The notes beneath the pieces were generated by a model. That model saw only the letters and a program-made list of their open reading frames with translations. It ran no database searches and had not been told where the DNA came from. From positions 310,001-374,000 of the forward strand of contig NZ_JAESVD010000002.1 of NCBI RefSeq assembly GCF_016765635.1: DNA of 64,000 nt, read 5' to 3'. This DNA comes from Shewanella schlegeliana. Lineage in GTDB: Bacteria > Pseudomonadota > Gammaproteobacteria > Enterobacterales > Shewanellaceae. Position 1 is the first letter of the stretch; each line of letters opens with the position of its first letter. Below are positions 47,221 to 57,222 of the stretch, piece after piece. The position numbers and the translations under genes were made by a program.

Positions 47221-48402
47221 TTACTGTCCGCGGCTTTCAAGCATTGCCACAGCTGGAAGTTCTTTGCCCTCTAAAAACTCAAGGAAAGCGCCGCCGCCCG
47301 TAGAGATATAAGAGACTTTGTCAGCGATGTCATACTTGTCGACAGCCGCTAATGTGTCACCGCCACCAGCAATAGAGAAGGCATTTGACTCGGCAATCGC
47401 CTGAGCAATACGCTTAGTGCCTTCACCAAACTGATCAAACTCGAATACACCTACAGGGCCGTTCCAAACAACGGTACCGGCATTTTTGATGATCTCAGCC
47501 AGTGCTTCGGCACTGTCTGGACCGATATCGAAAATCATATCGCTATCAGAAACATCGCTAACATCTTTTAATGTTGCAGCAGCTGTTGGGCTGAACTCGC
47601 CTGCAACAACCACGTCAGTTGGTACAGGGATATCGCCGCCACGGCTCTGTGCGTTAGCAACAAGGCGCTGAGCTTCTTCAATTAAATCGGCTTCATAGAG
47701 TGACTTACCCACTTTGTGGCCAGCAGCTGCAATGAAAGTATTGGCAATACCGCCACCAACAACAAGTTGGTCAACTTTAGTTGAAAGGCTTTCAAGTACA
47801 GTCAGTTTTGTTGATACCTTTGAGCCACCAACAATGGCGACCATTGGACGTGCAGGGTTATCAAGCGCCTTACCTAAAGCCTCAAGTTCACCCGCTAACA
47901 ATGGGCCGGCACAGGCGATAGGCGCGTGAAGACCAACGCCGTGGGTCGATGCTTGGGCGCGGTGCGCCGTACCAAATGCATCCATCACGTAGACATCACA
48001 AAGCGCAGCCATCTTCTTAGATAGCGCTTCGTCGTTCTTCTTCTCGCCAACATTAAAGCGGACGTTTTCGAAAACAACGACTTCACCCACAGCCACTTCG
48101 ATACCATCAAGGTAGTCAGCAGCAAGACGTACTGGGCAATCGAGTGCCTTTATTAGGTAATCAACAACAGGCTGCATAGAAAACTCAGCGTTGAACTCAC
48201 CTTCAGTTGGACGACCCAAGTGAGACATCACCATTACCGCAGCACCTTTTTCAAGGGCGAGCTTGATGGTCGGTAGAGAGGCACGCAGACGTGCATCGCT
48301 TGTGACTACACCATCGCTTACAGGTACGTTCAGATCTTCACGAATAAGCACGCGCTTACCTTGAAGGTCCAAATCTTTCATATTAAGAATCGCCATTTTC
48401 AT
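47221..48402 (-). CDS. pgk: Phosphoglycerate kinase
   Basis: A 393-residue glycolytic kinase that transfers phosphate from 1,3-bisphosphoglycerate to ADP. The N-terminal domain has [16 protein letters not shown] and [14 protein letters not shown]; the C-terminal nucleotide domain has [23 protein letters not shown] and [16 protein letters not shown]. Length is standard. AAGGAAGC precedes ATG 48402; another ATG two codons later is possible. Between it and epd lies repeat copy E, while epd, pgk and fba are on one strand as in many gammaproteobacteria. Confidence 0.97.
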   Translation of the reverse strand: MKMAILNMKDLDLQGKRVLIREDLNVPVSDGVVTSDARLRASLPTIKLALEKGAAVMVMSHLGRPTEGEFNAEFSMQPVVDYLIKALDCPVRLAADYLDGIEVAVGEVVVFENVRFNVGEKKNDEALSKKMAALCDVYVMDAFGTAHRAQASTHGVGLHAPIACAGPLLAGELEALGKALDNPARPMVAIVGGSKVSTKLTVLESLSTKVDQLVVGGGIANTFIAAAGHKVGKSLYEADLIEEAQRLVANAQSRGGDIPVPTDVVVAGEFSPTAAATLKDVSDVSDSDMIFDIGPDSAEALAEIIKNAGTVVWNGPVGVFEFDQFGEGTKRIAQAIAESNAFSIAGGGDTLAAVDKYDIADKVSYISTGGGAFLEFLEGKELPAVAMLESRGQ

Positions 48403-48464
48403 GCTTCCTTACTATCTAAGTTAAAATTAAAGTTAAATAAAATTGTGTTACTAAATCTCGGGGA

Positions 48465-48695
48465 CACAACACCCAAGTCCTAGGCTCAGGTCTGCACAGC
48501 AAAGCCACTGCAAACCTACTTTTAGATTCTTTCGTTTTCCGACTTTATCGTCTTAGCTTTTTCCGTCTCAGCCCTTTTCGGCTTTTAACCGGCTTTATTC
48601 GTCTTTGCTTGTACCGGCTCAGCTTTCTTCGGCTTTTAACCTGCTTTTATCGTCTTAGCTTTTCCTAGAACCTGCTTTCCCCTAGGACCTTTCTT
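48465..48695. repeat. CCTAGG-type dispersed intergenic repeat, copy E
   Basis: A pyrimidine-rich array of phrases such as CGTCTTAGCTTTTTCCG, GGCTTTTAACC and TTTTCCTAGAACCTGC, ending CCCCTAGGACC. Here only the right-hand (pyrimidine) type predominates, unlike the two-sided copies. The last bases run into epd: the codons for its final Glu-Arg-Ser and stop (GAAAGGTCCTAG on the minus strand) are repeat sequence. Confidence 0.72.
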
Positions 48696-49701
48696 TAGCC
48701 TTGATCATCTCTAAACTGGTATCGAGCATGCGGTTAGCAAAGCCCCACTCGTTATCACACCAGAGCAGTAGCTTAACTAAGTGACCATCGCTGACGCGGG
48801 TCTGGGTGCCATCGACAATGCTTGAGCGTGGGTCATGGTTAAAATCACAGGATACCAACGGCTCGTTAGTAAAGCCCACCACCCCAGAAAACGAGCCTTC
48901 ACTGGCTTGTTTCAGTACTCGGTTAACGGTTTCAATATCGACGCGCTTACTGAGCGTAACGGAGAGGTCGATAGCGGTAACGTTGATAGTCGGTACCCGT
49001 ACAGAGATCGCTTCAAACTTGTCTTTCATCTGCGGCAGAATTCGCTCAATACCACGTGCAAGCTTGGTATCAACAGGAATTATAGACTGCCCAGCGGCGC
49101 GGGTACGGCGTAGATCATCATGATAGGCGTCAATCACCTGCTGATCGTTCATCGCAGAATGGATAGTGGTAATTGCACCACTTTTAACATCGAAGTGTCT
49201 ATGGAGCACATCGATTACCGGTACGATACAGTTGGTAGTGCAGGAGGCATTAGACACAACGGTATGTTCGGCCTTAAGTAAATCTTGGTTCACACCATAT
49301 ACGATGGTGGCATCGACATCACTTGATGATGGATGACTGATCAATACTTGCTTGGCACCCGCCTTGATATGAGCTTCACAATCTGCTCTATCGTGGAGTA
49401 CCCCTGTGGCCTCAAAGACGATATCAATATCCATCTCTTTCCAAGGCAGGTTTTCTGGGTTGGGCTCATGTAGTAGCTTGATAGCATCATCGCCAATAAC
49501 CATATGCTGGTTATCAAGCTTAACTTGGGTGTGGAATCGACCGTGGGTGGTGTCGTACTGAGTCAAATGAAGCATGGCTTCTGGTTTTGCCAACTCGTTT
49601 ATCGCCACAATCTGAATACGGTCGCGTTTTGCAGACTCATACAATGCACGAAGAATTGAACGACCAATGCGGCCGTAGCCATTAATAGCGACTCTGATCA
49701 T
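48682..49701 (-). CDS. epd: D-erythrose-4-phosphate dehydrogenase
   Basis: A 339-residue NAD-dependent dehydrogenase related to glyceraldehyde-3-phosphate dehydrogenase, producing 4-phosphoerythronate for pyridoxal 5'-phosphate synthesis. It has the NAD motif [19 protein letters not shown], catalytic Cys and neighbours [19 protein letters not shown] (the VIDVLH form typical of Epd), and [17 protein letters not shown], where GAPDH has a different segment. The order tkt-epd-pgk-fba supports the call over a second GAPDH. Its last four codons and stop are formed by repeat copy E. A long hairpin separates it from tkt. Confidence 0.94.
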   Translation of the reverse strand: MIRVAINGYGRIGRSILRALYESAKRDRIQIVAINELAKPEAMLHLTQYDTTHGRFHTQVKLDNQHMVIGDDAIKLLHEPNPENLPWKEMDIDIVFEATGVLHDRADCEAHIKAGAKQVLISHPSSSDVDATIVYGVNQDLLKAEHTVVSNASCTTNCIVPVIDVLHRHFDVKSGAITTIHSAMNDQQVIDAYHDDLRRTRAAGQSIIPVDTKLARGIERILPQMKDKFEAISVRVPTINVTAIDLSVTLSKRVDIETVNRVLKQASEGSFSGVVGFTNEPLVSCDFNHDPRSSIVDGTQTRVSDGHLVKLLLWCDNEWGFANRMLDTSLEMIKAKERS

Positions 49702-49735
49702 GTAAGCTTTCTATTCCCTTTAATAGCCTATTTAT

Positions 49736-49779
49736 TGATACGACAACGGCCTACCTCACTAGGTAAGCCGTTGTATCAT
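49736..49779. other. Long hairpin between tkt and epd
   Basis: The arms pair over about 18 positions with few mismatches: TGATAC, ACAACGGC and TACCT on one side; AGGTA, GCCGTTGT and ATCA on the other, around CACT. It lacks a U-tract, so intrinsic termination is doubtful. A role in mRNA processing, stability or relative expression of tkt and epd is plausible. Confidence 0.6.
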
Positions 49780-49918
49780 AAATGCTTAAAGTAAAAAATA
49801 CTTAAACAGTTATTCTGTATCTTAGCGCAATTTTTCGATGCAATGGTCATATTTCCCCTAGAGCTAGAGCAAGGCCTAAGCCCAACCATTGCATCATTTG
49901 CCTTAATACAGCTGCTGG

Positions 49919-51910
49919 TTATAGTCCGTTAACGGTTGCTACAACGTTTTCAACAGTAAAGCCGAAGTACTTCATCAAGTCGCCGCCTGGAGCTGACTCA
50001 CCGAAAGTAGTCATGCCCACAACTGCGCCGCCGAAACCAACATACTTGTGCCAGAAATCAACGTGAGCCGCTTCAATCGCAACACGCTTAGTCACAGAGC
50101 TTGGCAATACAGACTCTTTATAAGCTGCATCTTGCTTGTCGAACTCGTTAGTCGATGGCATAGATACCACGCGAACCTTTTGACCTTGCTCAGTTAATGC
50201 TGCAGCAGAATCAAGAGCTAATTGCACTTCAGAGCCAGTAGCGATAAGGATTAGATCTGGCGTACCAGCGCAATCACTTAGTACATAACCACCTTTAGCG
50301 ACGTTAGCTAACTGCTCTGCAGTACGTGCTTGAGCTGGTAGGTTCTGACGGCTGAAGATTAATGATGTTGGCGCATTACGACGCTCAATTGCATTCTTCC
50401 AAGAAACCGCGGTTTCAGCCGCATCACATGGACGCCATACGTTCATGTTTGGTGTCATACGTAGGTTAGCAAGTTGCTCAACTGGCTGGTGAGTTGGGCC
50501 GTCTTCACCTTGACCGATAGAGTCGTGGGTGTAAACGAAGATGTTTTGGATACCCATCAATGCAGACATACGTACTGCGTTACGAGCGTATTCCATGAAC
50601 ATCATGAATGTCGCGCCGTAGTTGATGAAACCACCGTGTAGAGAAGCACCATTCATGATACCGCTCATACCGAATTCACGTACACCGTAGAAAATGTAGT
50701 TACCAGCTGGATCGTCTTGAATACCCTTCGAGCCTGACCAAAGCGTTAGGTTAGAACCGGCTAGATCTGCTGATCCACCTAGCATTTCAGGTAGGATGGC
50801 ACCAAATGCAGCAATCGCATTTTGAGATGCTTTACGGCTCGCAATACCTTCAGCTTTATCTTGACACTCTTGAATGAAAGCTTGTGCTTTCTCTTCAAAC
50901 TCAGCAGGTAGTTCACCTGTGATAACACGACGCTTATACTCAGCAGCAAGCTCTGGGAATGCAGCTTCATAAGCGGCGAACTTTTCGTTCCAGCTTGTCT
51001 CACGCGCAGCGCCAACTTCTTTCGCATCCCAACCCGCATAAACGTTTTCAGGGATTTCGAATGCACCATGGTTCCAACCAAGGAATTCACGTGCAGCAGC
51101 GATCTCTTCATCACCTAGTGGCGCGCCGTGACAGTCATGGCTACCAGACTTGTTTGGAGAACCAAAACCAATTGTTGTTTTACAGCAGATCATTGTTGGC
51201 TTGTCAGTTACTGACTTAGCTTCTTCGATTGCCGCACGAATAGCGTCGCTATCGTGACCGTCTACGTTAGCAATCACGTGCCAGCCGTAAGATTCGAAGC
51301 GCTTAGGCGTATCGTCGGTGAACCAGCCTTCTACGTGACCGTCGATAGAGATACCGTTGTCATCCCAGAATGCGATTAGCTTACCAAGACCCAAAGTGCC
51401 CGCTAGAGAACAAGCTTCGTGAGAGATACCTTCCATCAAACAGCCATCGCCTAGGAAGCAGTATGTGAAGTGGTCAACGATATCGTGACCTGGCTGGTTG
51501 AACTGTGCAGCTAATGTCTTTTCAGCGATAGCCATACCGACAGCATTACTGATACCAGCACCTAACGGACCCGTAGTGGTTTCAACACCTGGTGTGTAAC
51601 CGTATTCTGGGTGACCTGGTGTTTTAGAGTGAAGCTGGCGGAAGTTTTTCAGCTCTTCCATTGGCAATGCGTAACCTGTTAGGTGTAGCAAAGAGTAGAT
51701 AAGCATAGAGCCGTGGCCGTTAGAAAGGATGAAGCGGTCACGATCAACCCATTCAGGGTTGTTTGGGTTGTGCTTTAGAAAATCGTTCCATAGCACTTCA
51801 GCAATATCAGCCATCCCCATTGGTGCACCTGGGTGACCAGAATTGGCTTTTTGAACAGCATCCATGGTCAATGCGCGGATTGCGTTTGCGAGTTCTTTAC
51901 GAGATGACAT
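49919..51910 (-). CDS. tkt: Transketolase
   Basis: A 663-residue thiamine-diphosphate enzyme moving two-carbon units among sugar phosphates; it links glycolysis to the pentose phosphate pathway and makes erythrose 4-phosphate, the substrate of the adjacent Epd. The start [20 protein letters not shown] and [17 protein letters not shown] are typical. The ThDP motif runs from [13 protein letters not shown] to [29 protein letters not shown] and PTSLIFSRQ follow in the pyrimidine-binding and C-terminal regions. Length is standard. It is the first gene of the block, divergent from metK across 515 bases that hold both promoters. Confidence 0.97.
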   Translation of the reverse strand: MSSRKELANAIRALTMDAVQKANSGHPGAPMGMADIAEVLWNDFLKHNPNNPEWVDRDRFILSNGHGSMLIYSLLHLTGYALPMEELKNFRQLHSKTPGHPEYGYTPGVETTTGPLGAGISNAVGMAIAEKTLAAQFNQPGHDIVDHFTYCFLGDGCLMEGISHEACSLAGTLGLGKLIAFWDDNGISIDGHVEGWFTDDTPKRFESYGWHVIANVDGHDSDAIRAAIEEAKSVTDKPTMICCKTTIGFGSPNKSGSHDCHGAPLGDEEIAAAREFLGWNHGAFEIPENVYAGWDAKEVGAARETSWNEKFAAYEAAFPELAAEYKRRVITGELPAEFEEKAQAFIQECQDKAEGIASRKASQNAIAAFGAILPEMLGGSADLAGSNLTLWSGSKGIQDDPAGNYIFYGVREFGMSGIMNGASLHGGFINYGATFMMFMEYARNAVRMSALMGIQNIFVYTHDSIGQGEDGPTHQPVEQLANLRMTPNMNVWRPCDAAETAVSWKNAIERRNAPTSLIFSRQNLPAQARTAEQLANVAKGGYVLSDCAGTPDLILIATGSEVQLALDSAAALTEQGQKVRVVSMPSTNEFDKQDAAYKESVLPSSVTKRVAIEAAHVDFWHKYVGFGGAVVGMTTFGESAPGGDLMKYFGFTVENVVATVNGL

Positions 51911-52365
51911 GCTCTCTCCTGCTTCGTTTTGAGGTATTGAGGCTTAGATAAAGACAAGGGCCGCAAATTTGTATTTGCTTTTCCCTTCCCTACAGCAAAT
52001 TTTGGAGCCATATTTTCGCCTACTAGGCAGTAGGACGCAAATTTAATTCGCCCAGAATGAAAAATATTAGCTCTTTTTGCGCACTTGAATAGAGGTTGAG
52101 CAACCTAAGCTCATCAAATGGCTGTTTTTATCAGCTAAAGACTATTTTTTCAGCGCCCGCGTGTTGCCTAGCGTTGTCTAATTGGTAAATTTAGATCATC
52201 TCATACTGAGAACAACCTCGATAAAACCCATGAAATTCTCTTAGTTAACAAATAGCTAATCTAAATCACAACAGACGCTTGTCGTGCATTGACTAAATAA
52301 ATAGCGCGAGTGACTGCACAAAATTTAGTGAAAGGGGTGTCATCGGCTCAGATTTACACTAGAAT

Positions 52366-52389
52366 AGCCGTCTAGATGTAGATACTTCT
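52366..52389 (+). promoter_or_regulatory. MetJ operator (three consecutive met boxes) at the metK promoter
   Basis: Three adjoining octamers, AGCCGTCT, AGATGTAG and ATACTTCT, resemble the MetJ consensus AGACGTCT at seven, five and six of eight positions. They begin just after a -10-like TAGAAT and lie 37 bases upstream of metK. S-adenosylmethionine-bound MetJ should repress metK here. The rest of the 515-base gap shows no other clear element. Confidence 0.7.
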
Positions 52390-52425
52390 ACACATTCAAA
52401 TTGAATAAAGACGAGATTTTCCATC

Positions 52426-53580
52426 ATGGCAAAGCACTTGTTCACCTCTGAGTCGGTCTCAGAAGGTCATCCAGATAAAATCGCCGATCAGATTTCTGAT
52501 GCGGTACTAGACGCAATTTTGGAGCAAGATCCAAAAGCTCGTGTAGCATGCGAAACTTATGTCAAAACTGGCATGGTTATGGTTGGCGGCGAAGTTACTA
52601 CTTCTGCTTGGGTTGATATCGAAGAGATCACCCGTAAGACTGTACGTGATATCGGCTACACTCACTCAGACATGGGTTTTGATGCTGATTCTTGTGCAAT
52701 CCTAAACGTTATTGGTAAACAGTCTCCAGACATCAACCAAGGTGTTGACCGTGCTGACCCTAAAGAGCAAGGCGCTGGTGACCAAGGTCTAATGTTTGGT
52801 TATGCCAACAACGAAACCGACGTACTGATGCCTGCACCGATCACTTACTCGCACAAGCTAGTTAAGCGTCAGTCTGAAGTTCGTAAAGACAAGACACTAC
52901 CTTGGTTACGTCCAGATGCGAAAAGTCAGGTAACTTTTGCTTATAACCCAGATGGCAGCATTGCTGGTATCGACGCAGTTGTACTTTCAACTCAGCATTG
53001 TGACAGCGTAAGCCAGTCTGATCTGATTGAAGGTGTAATGGAAACCATCATCAAGCCAGTATTACCGGCTAAGTGGTTATCTAAAGACACTAAGTACTTC
53101 ATCAACCCAACTGGCCGTTTTGTTATCGGTGGCCCAGTAGGTGACTGTGGTCTAACGGGTCGTAAGATCATCGTTGACACATACGGTGGTATGGCTCGTC
53201 ACGGTGGTGGTGCTTTCTCTGGTAAAGACCCATCAAAAGTTGACCGTAGTGCAGCATACGCGGCACGTTACGTAGCTAAGAACATCGTTGCAGCAGGTCT
53301 AGCTGACCGTTGTGAGATCCAAGTTTCTTACGCGATTGGTGTTGCAGAGCCAACTTCAATCAGCATCGAAACATTTGGCACGGCTAAAGTGGGCGAAGAG
53401 CTATTGATCGACCTAGTACGTCGTCACTTCGACCTACGCCCATACGGTCTAACAGAGATGTTAAACCTAGCTCGTCCAATCTACCAAGCGACTGCAGCAT
53501 ACGGTCACTTCGGTCGTGAAGAGTTCCCATGGGAAGCGACTGACAAAGTTGACGCACTACGCGCTGACGCAGGTCTTTAA
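52426..53580 (+). CDS. metK: S-adenosylmethionine synthetase
   Basis: A 384-residue enzyme making S-adenosylmethionine from methionine and ATP. The family marks are intact: [20 protein letters not shown] at the start, [15 protein letters not shown] (ATP loop), [19 protein letters not shown] (phosphate loop), and a C-terminal [18 protein letters not shown]. Length matches E. coli MetK. Control by MetJ is suggested by the upstream boxes. It is followed by two hairpins and a pair of short repeated elements. Nothing else is co-transcribed. Confidence 0.98.
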   Translation: MAKHLFTSESVSEGHPDKIADQISDAVLDAILEQDPKARVACETYVKTGMVMVGGEVTTSAWVDIEEITRKTVRDIGYTHSDMGFDADSCAILNVIGKQSPDINQGVDRADPKEQGAGDQGLMFGYANNETDVLMPAPITYSHKLVKRQSEVRKDKTLPWLRPDAKSQVTFAYNPDGSIAGIDAVVLSTQHCDSVSQSDLIEGVMETIIKPVLPAKWLSKDTKYFINPTGRFVIGGPVGDCGLTGRKIIVDTYGGMARHGGGAFSGKDPSKVDRSAAYAARYVAKNIVAAGLADRCEIQVSYAIGVAEPTSISIETFGTAKVGEELLIDLVRRHFDLRPYGLTEMLNLARPIYQATAAYGHFGREEFPWEATDKVDALRADAGL

Positions 53581-53597
53581 TCGTCACCGATTAGTTC

Positions 53598-53647
53598 GGC
53601 GTTGTTTATGCAACGCCAATGAAAAACCGCCACTTGGCGGTTTTTTT
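53598..53647 (+). terminator. Terminator of metK (two hairpins)
   Basis: GGCGTTG/CAACGCC (53598-53617) is followed by AAAACCGCC/GGCGGTTTT with loop ACTT and a run of seven T ending at 53647. The 51-bp repeat starts at the next base. Confidence 0.88.
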
Positions 53648-53740
53648 ATGTCTGGAACATTTATGGCGATTTGCCAAGGATGGCAAAAAATCGTCGTTAT
53701 GCCAGGAACATTTATGACGATTTTCCAAGGATGACTTTTT
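53648..53740 (+). repeat. 51-bp element, two tandem units, directly after the metK terminator
   Basis: Units start at 53648 and 53699 with ATGTCTGGAACATTTATG and ATGCCAGGAACATTTATG, each followed by a CGATT and CCAAGGATG phrase. The same unit occurs twice at 61841-61932 on the other strand, again abutting a terminator. The unit has an open 17-codon frame here (MSGTFMAICQGW), but the other locus has stops, so it is not a gene. Confidence 0.85.
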
Positions 53741-53959
53741 CAAAATAGTAAATCACCGTTATGTCTGCAATTTGCAATATTAGTTTGTGCATCAGAGTGA
53801 CACAATTACGCAAGACGCCATAAACTCATCCTTGAGGGCTTAACCACAGCATCCCTGCTGCGGATACTTGCTTCATTAATATCACTCTGATTACTATCAA
53901 TGTACAAAGTAATATTCCCAGAGCGGCTCTCTACAGACTAAGAATGAGGTAGTTACAAA

Positions 53960-54430
53960 GTGCAATTAACTTGGTTAGCGCCTGATGATCGCATCGAGGT
54001 GAGGAAGTTCTATCGCCAGCATATGCCTTATGCACGCCTATTGCAGAAGGAGTCTATCTGTGTATTGACTCAAGCCGACTCTACTCCGGCTAATGACATT
54101 AAAGCCAATTCTAAGCAAATCATTTGTTCTGAAATAATTGCTAGTGCGCGTATTCGGCCTATTGGTCAGTTAGCTATTTTAACTGGCATGTTAGTGCATC
54201 CCGATTTTCGTGGCCAAGGTGTGGGGCATCAGTTGATGGATGCCTTGCAGTCTGTCATTGCAGACGGCAATACGTATATTTTTGCCTTGGCGCATTTAGA
54301 GGGGTTTTATGCACAACATGGGTTTTACGCTGTGTCATCAGCGCCCAATGATATTGAGCAGTTGTTTCTCAAGTATCAGGGGGATGGTGAAAGGTTGGTG
54401 TTAATGGGATTAACCCCATCTCCTCAGTGA
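53960..54430 (+). CDS. GNAT family N-acetyltransferase
   Basis: A 156-residue acetyltransferase. The acetyl-CoA loop is GMLVHPDFRGQGVGHQLMDAL at about 74-94, with the typical RGQGVG pyrophosphate-binding core. FALAHLEGFYAQHGFYAV near 115-132 is the common C-terminal GNAT strand-helix. The acceptor substrate is unknown. The start is GTG at 53960, with GAGG upstream. It stands alone; sequences on both sides are repeats. Confidence 0.78.
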   Translation: MQLTWLAPDDRIEVRKFYRQHMPYARLLQKESICVLTQADSTPANDIKANSKQIICSEIIASARIRPIGQLAILTGMLVHPDFRGQGVGHQLMDALQSVIADGNTYIFALAHLEGFYAQHGFYAVSSAPNDIEQLFLKYQGDGERLVLMGLTPSPQ

Positions 54431-54439
54431 ACCTGTAGC

Positions 54440-55134
54440 TGTGCCGCCGCGGTAATACTGAGTTGCAACATTCAGCAACACGGGTTCCAATGACCTGCGG
54501 TCAGCGCATGTGCAGACACTGGTTAATTGGTGTACTTATTTAGGTCTAAGTCATTTGGTGTCTAACTTGGAAATGCCCCAAAGCTGGCTAGCCTTCGAAT
54601 GAAGGCTCGATTACATTTTTCTCTAAGCAGTATCTACGGGAAAGTGTGTTCTGTGTTTTAGATTCATAGCTATCAATCGCCTCCAGCGGGGTATGTGCAG
54701 ACACAGCTGAAGCACGCCTCAAGTACATCCCTGTAGGCTCAACGAAAACATCCATGTTTTCGACGGCTTCAGCCGTATCTACACCGGATAATTGGTGTTT
54801 ATTGGGGACTACAGCAGTTTGATGTCTAACTTGGAAATGTCCAAAATGGGGTTAAGAGAACCTTATAGCTTTAGTCATAGACTGAAAAGCTAGTAGGTCA
54901 TACTAGACTCACAGAAAACACTTATTCCCCATCGGAGTTGCCGAAGTGCGGAGATGAAAATGCCGTAGAACCATCATGGATGATGGTTCAGGCTCGGGGG
55001 GACATGGATGTCCCATCTGAGCCGTTAGGCAATTTTTATTGGAGCATGAGGGATCACAACTTCGTCTGGGGCGCAGAGGGTTCGCTAAGGGGGACAAGCG
55101 CTTTCCCCCTTGGCTCGGGTGCGGGCGAAGCGCC
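54440..55134. repeat. Block of dispersed non-coding repeats
   Basis: About 700 bases without a gene. Two related sub-blocks carry GGTGTCTAACTTGGAAATG-like phrases (near 54557 and 54816) after ATGTGCAGACAC (near 54508 and 54690). The second half, from CAGAAAACAC (54911) through CCCCATCGGAGTTGCCGA and AACTTCGTCTGGGGCGCAGA, parallels the repeat at 18305-18620. Small perfect palindromes such as CCATCATGGATGATGG and GGACATGGATGTCC also occur. The frames within are artefacts. Confidence 0.75.
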
Positions 55135-55366
55135 GCGACGTTAATTGTTAGACGAAGTCTAACTTAAAGTTCAGGCATCGCCTGATAAGTGACAAGGTCA
55201 CGACCTTTTATCAAGCGCAGCTTGATTAGCACTCGGGTGCGGGCGAAGCGTCGCTACTTTAGTTGTTAGACGAAGTCTAACTTAGAAGTCAGCCGCAGCC
55301 TGATAGATTTATCAAACGCAGTTTGATTGCTTATCAAAAAGCGAACCGTCAGACGCAACCTGACAA
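55135..55366. repeat. Chain of GNA-triloop mini-palindromes
   Basis: At least six perfect or near-perfect short hairpins in a row: GTTAGAC-GAA-GTCTAAC (55147 and 55265), TCAGGC-ATC-GCCTGA (55171), ATCAAGC-GCA-GCTTGAT (55210), TCAGCC-GCA-GCCTGA (about 55289), ATCAAAC-GCA-GTTTGAT (55311) and GTCAGAC-GCA-ACCTGAC (about 55348). Loops are mostly GAA or GCA. The same words occur singly at 16981 and 18624. The chain ends at the 3' end of the next gene. Confidence 0.85.
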
Positions 55367-55368
55367 CC

Positions 55369-56064
55369 TTACTGATTGGCTAAAACCTCTTCCAATTTAA
55401 GCCCGGTTAAATCATGGATAGTGCGCCATAAATAATAAAAGGTACCCATCATCATCAACATAGAAGGCAAGGCTATCATGGGGTAACTGTATAAGCTCAA
55501 TTGCCCTAACTGCTCATTAAACTCTGGCGTGCCAGTTGGGCTGGTAACAATCCATTTAGCCAATACGTAATTCATGACGGCAGAGAAGGCGAACGAGCCG
55601 GCAACCAAATAGGTGGCCTTCATTAATCGCTGTTCAAATGCCGCCACACAATTGTTCTGCTGCAGCCTGCCAGTGATTTTATCAACATCCATCACCGCTG
55701 GGTTAAATATGATGGCTTTAATTAATGGCTTAGAAGTAAAGGTCGACAGCACGACGGCAGTACCAATAATCGCTGGAATCGCGGCTTCTTTGATTGCCAA
55801 CCACTTAAGATCAAGCTCCAGTAGACCAATCCCGCCGGTCAACAGCACATTGGCTAATCCAAGCAAGGCGATAAAGTTAAACTTCCTGTATTTTACCAGC
55901 TCAAATACGCCCCAGCCTAACGGAAAGCTTAACGCCAACATTAATCCACCGCTCGCCCCTAGCTGATCGTCACCACTTAGCTTCATTAGAATAAAAGCGG
56001 GTATGGCGATACTCACTAACAGGTCAACCATAGGCCGAGGTTTATGTGTCGATGTACTACTCAT
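55369..56064 (-). CDS. VC0807 family membrane protein
   Basis: A 231-residue protein with about five to six hydrophobic segments (MVDLLVSIAIPAFILMKLSG, GGLMLALSFPLGWGVFELVK, FIALLGLANVLLTGGIGLLE, YLVAGSFAFSAVMNYVLAKW and YPMIALPSMLMMMGTFYYLW). The segment LIKAIIFNPAVMDVDKI lies between. It fits the conserved VC0807 family of unknown function, somewhat related to septation-protein-A-type proteins. The start is ATG 56064. It ends against the mini-palindrome chain. The 320 bases upstream contain no visible gene. Confidence 0.75.
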   Translation of the reverse strand: MSSTSTHKPRPMVDLLVSIAIPAFILMKLSGDDQLGASGGLMLALSFPLGWGVFELVKYRKFNFIALLGLANVLLTGGIGLLELDLKWLAIKEAAIPAIIGTAVVLSTFTSKPLIKAIIFNPAVMDVDKITGRLQQNNCVAAFEQRLMKATYLVAGSFAFSAVMNYVLAKWIVTSPTGTPEFNEQLGQLSLYSYPMIALPSMLMMMGTFYYLWRTIHDLTGLKLEEVLANQ

Positions 56065-56386
56065 ATGTTGTTTTCCAGGCGAAGCATGAAGCTTCGAAAA
56101 GTTTAAAGATAAAAAACAGCGCTGCTTCTATGATGCTAGGCTAACGGCTCTAGGATGCCAGCATTGATACTAAATAACGTACAAGGGCGTAAAAATACCT
56201 TGTTCTACACCTAGTGTCACTCTTCATCATACATTGTTGAGATTAGACGTTGCCGAAGTTCAGAAATGACTCTGTAATCCAAAACCGTACCGTCGAACGA
56301 TTATGGAGCATGGTTCAACATACTTGCCCAATGCACCACTCGCGACCATTGTTACATTAAGACGTAAATAGTTAGACACAGCCAAA
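56065..56386. other. Intergenic region
   Basis: About 320 bases between divergent genes. It should hold both promoters. No strong repeat, hairpin with a U-tract or open frame was seen. Confidence 0.4.
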
Positions 56387-57043
56387 GTGGCTGAATTCTT
56401 GTCAACAAATGCCGATAGCGAATCGGCTAAAATAATCGCCCCAAGCTACGATAGTGTCAGCCTTGACTCAGAATACCTGAGTACTGAGAATCTCGCTGCT
56501 GACGACGACTCAGATTGGGGCCTTCATTGGAATATGGAGCCACAGCAATGGCAACTCGATATCAAACACGATAGCAAACAAGGAAACGATATCCAGTACC
56601 TTGTTTGCTGCGAGACCGAAAGCAAATTCAGCCTGTACTTTGAATGCACAAAAGTCACCAGCGCTAGCCAATTTACCTCACTATTTTTCAGCACTTGGGC
56701 GCAAACCCAAAGAGGTTACTCTGAGCGTTACCTCAACCTACCTGAAGATGATGAAATCAATGAAATGCTTAATACCATTGAAAGCTTAAAACGGCACTAT
56801 CATTGGTATCTGCGTGAACTTGAAGATGGCATAGCTCTCACCAATCACTTTGAAGCCGTCTACAACGCCAGCTTTGAACCTATAACCGCGGCTCAACAAG
56901 ATTCAGAGGAGCTAGCAGAGCAAACTGTATTTAAAATTTGTCAGGACTGGCTCAATCTAACAGAGCGCCCAACCGAATTCGGTGAGATGCTCGCGCCAGC
57001 AGAAGATCTCGACATGCGCCTTACAATGCTAGCCGCAATGTAA
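56387..57043 (+). CDS. Conserved hypothetical protein
   Basis: A soluble, acidic protein of up to 218 residues with no signal peptide or membrane segment. Notable parts are NMEPQQWQLDIKHDSKQG, YLVCCETESKFSLYFECTKV and LKRHYHWYLRELEDGI. Its family is not recognised. The start is uncertain. GTG 56387 opens the frame but lacks a ribosome site; ATG 56534 (residue 50) falls just before the better-ordered part. Codon use and even amino-acid composition support a real gene. No operon partner. Confidence 0.6.
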   Translation: MAEFLSTNADSESAKIIAPSYDSVSLDSEYLSTENLAADDDSDWGLHWNMEPQQWQLDIKHDSKQGNDIQYLVCCETESKFSLYFECTKVTSASQFTSLFFSTWAQTQRGYSERYLNLPEDDEINEMLNTIESLKRHYHWYLRELEDGIALTNHFEAVYNASFEPITAAQQDSEELAEQTVFKICQDWLNLTERPTEFGEMLAPAEDLDMRLTMLAAM

Positions 57044-57222
57044 TTGCTAGGCTTACCCTTTCTAGCTTTCAGTCTCTGTTTATGGCTTTAGCTTTTTGCT
57101 AAAGCCTTCCCTGCCTAGCAGCACAAGCGATAAACTTTATTACTACAAAATCTTAAGTTCGCAATATCCGAAATCTGAGTTATAACTAGATAGACCCAAA
57201 CTCAAACTCAAACGGAGCCGTT

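Noticed and set aside
53516..53734. Plus-strand frame MSGTFMAICQGW across the 51-bp units
   Set aside because: The frame begins inside metK, crosses its terminator, and the other copy of the unit (61841-61932) contains stops.
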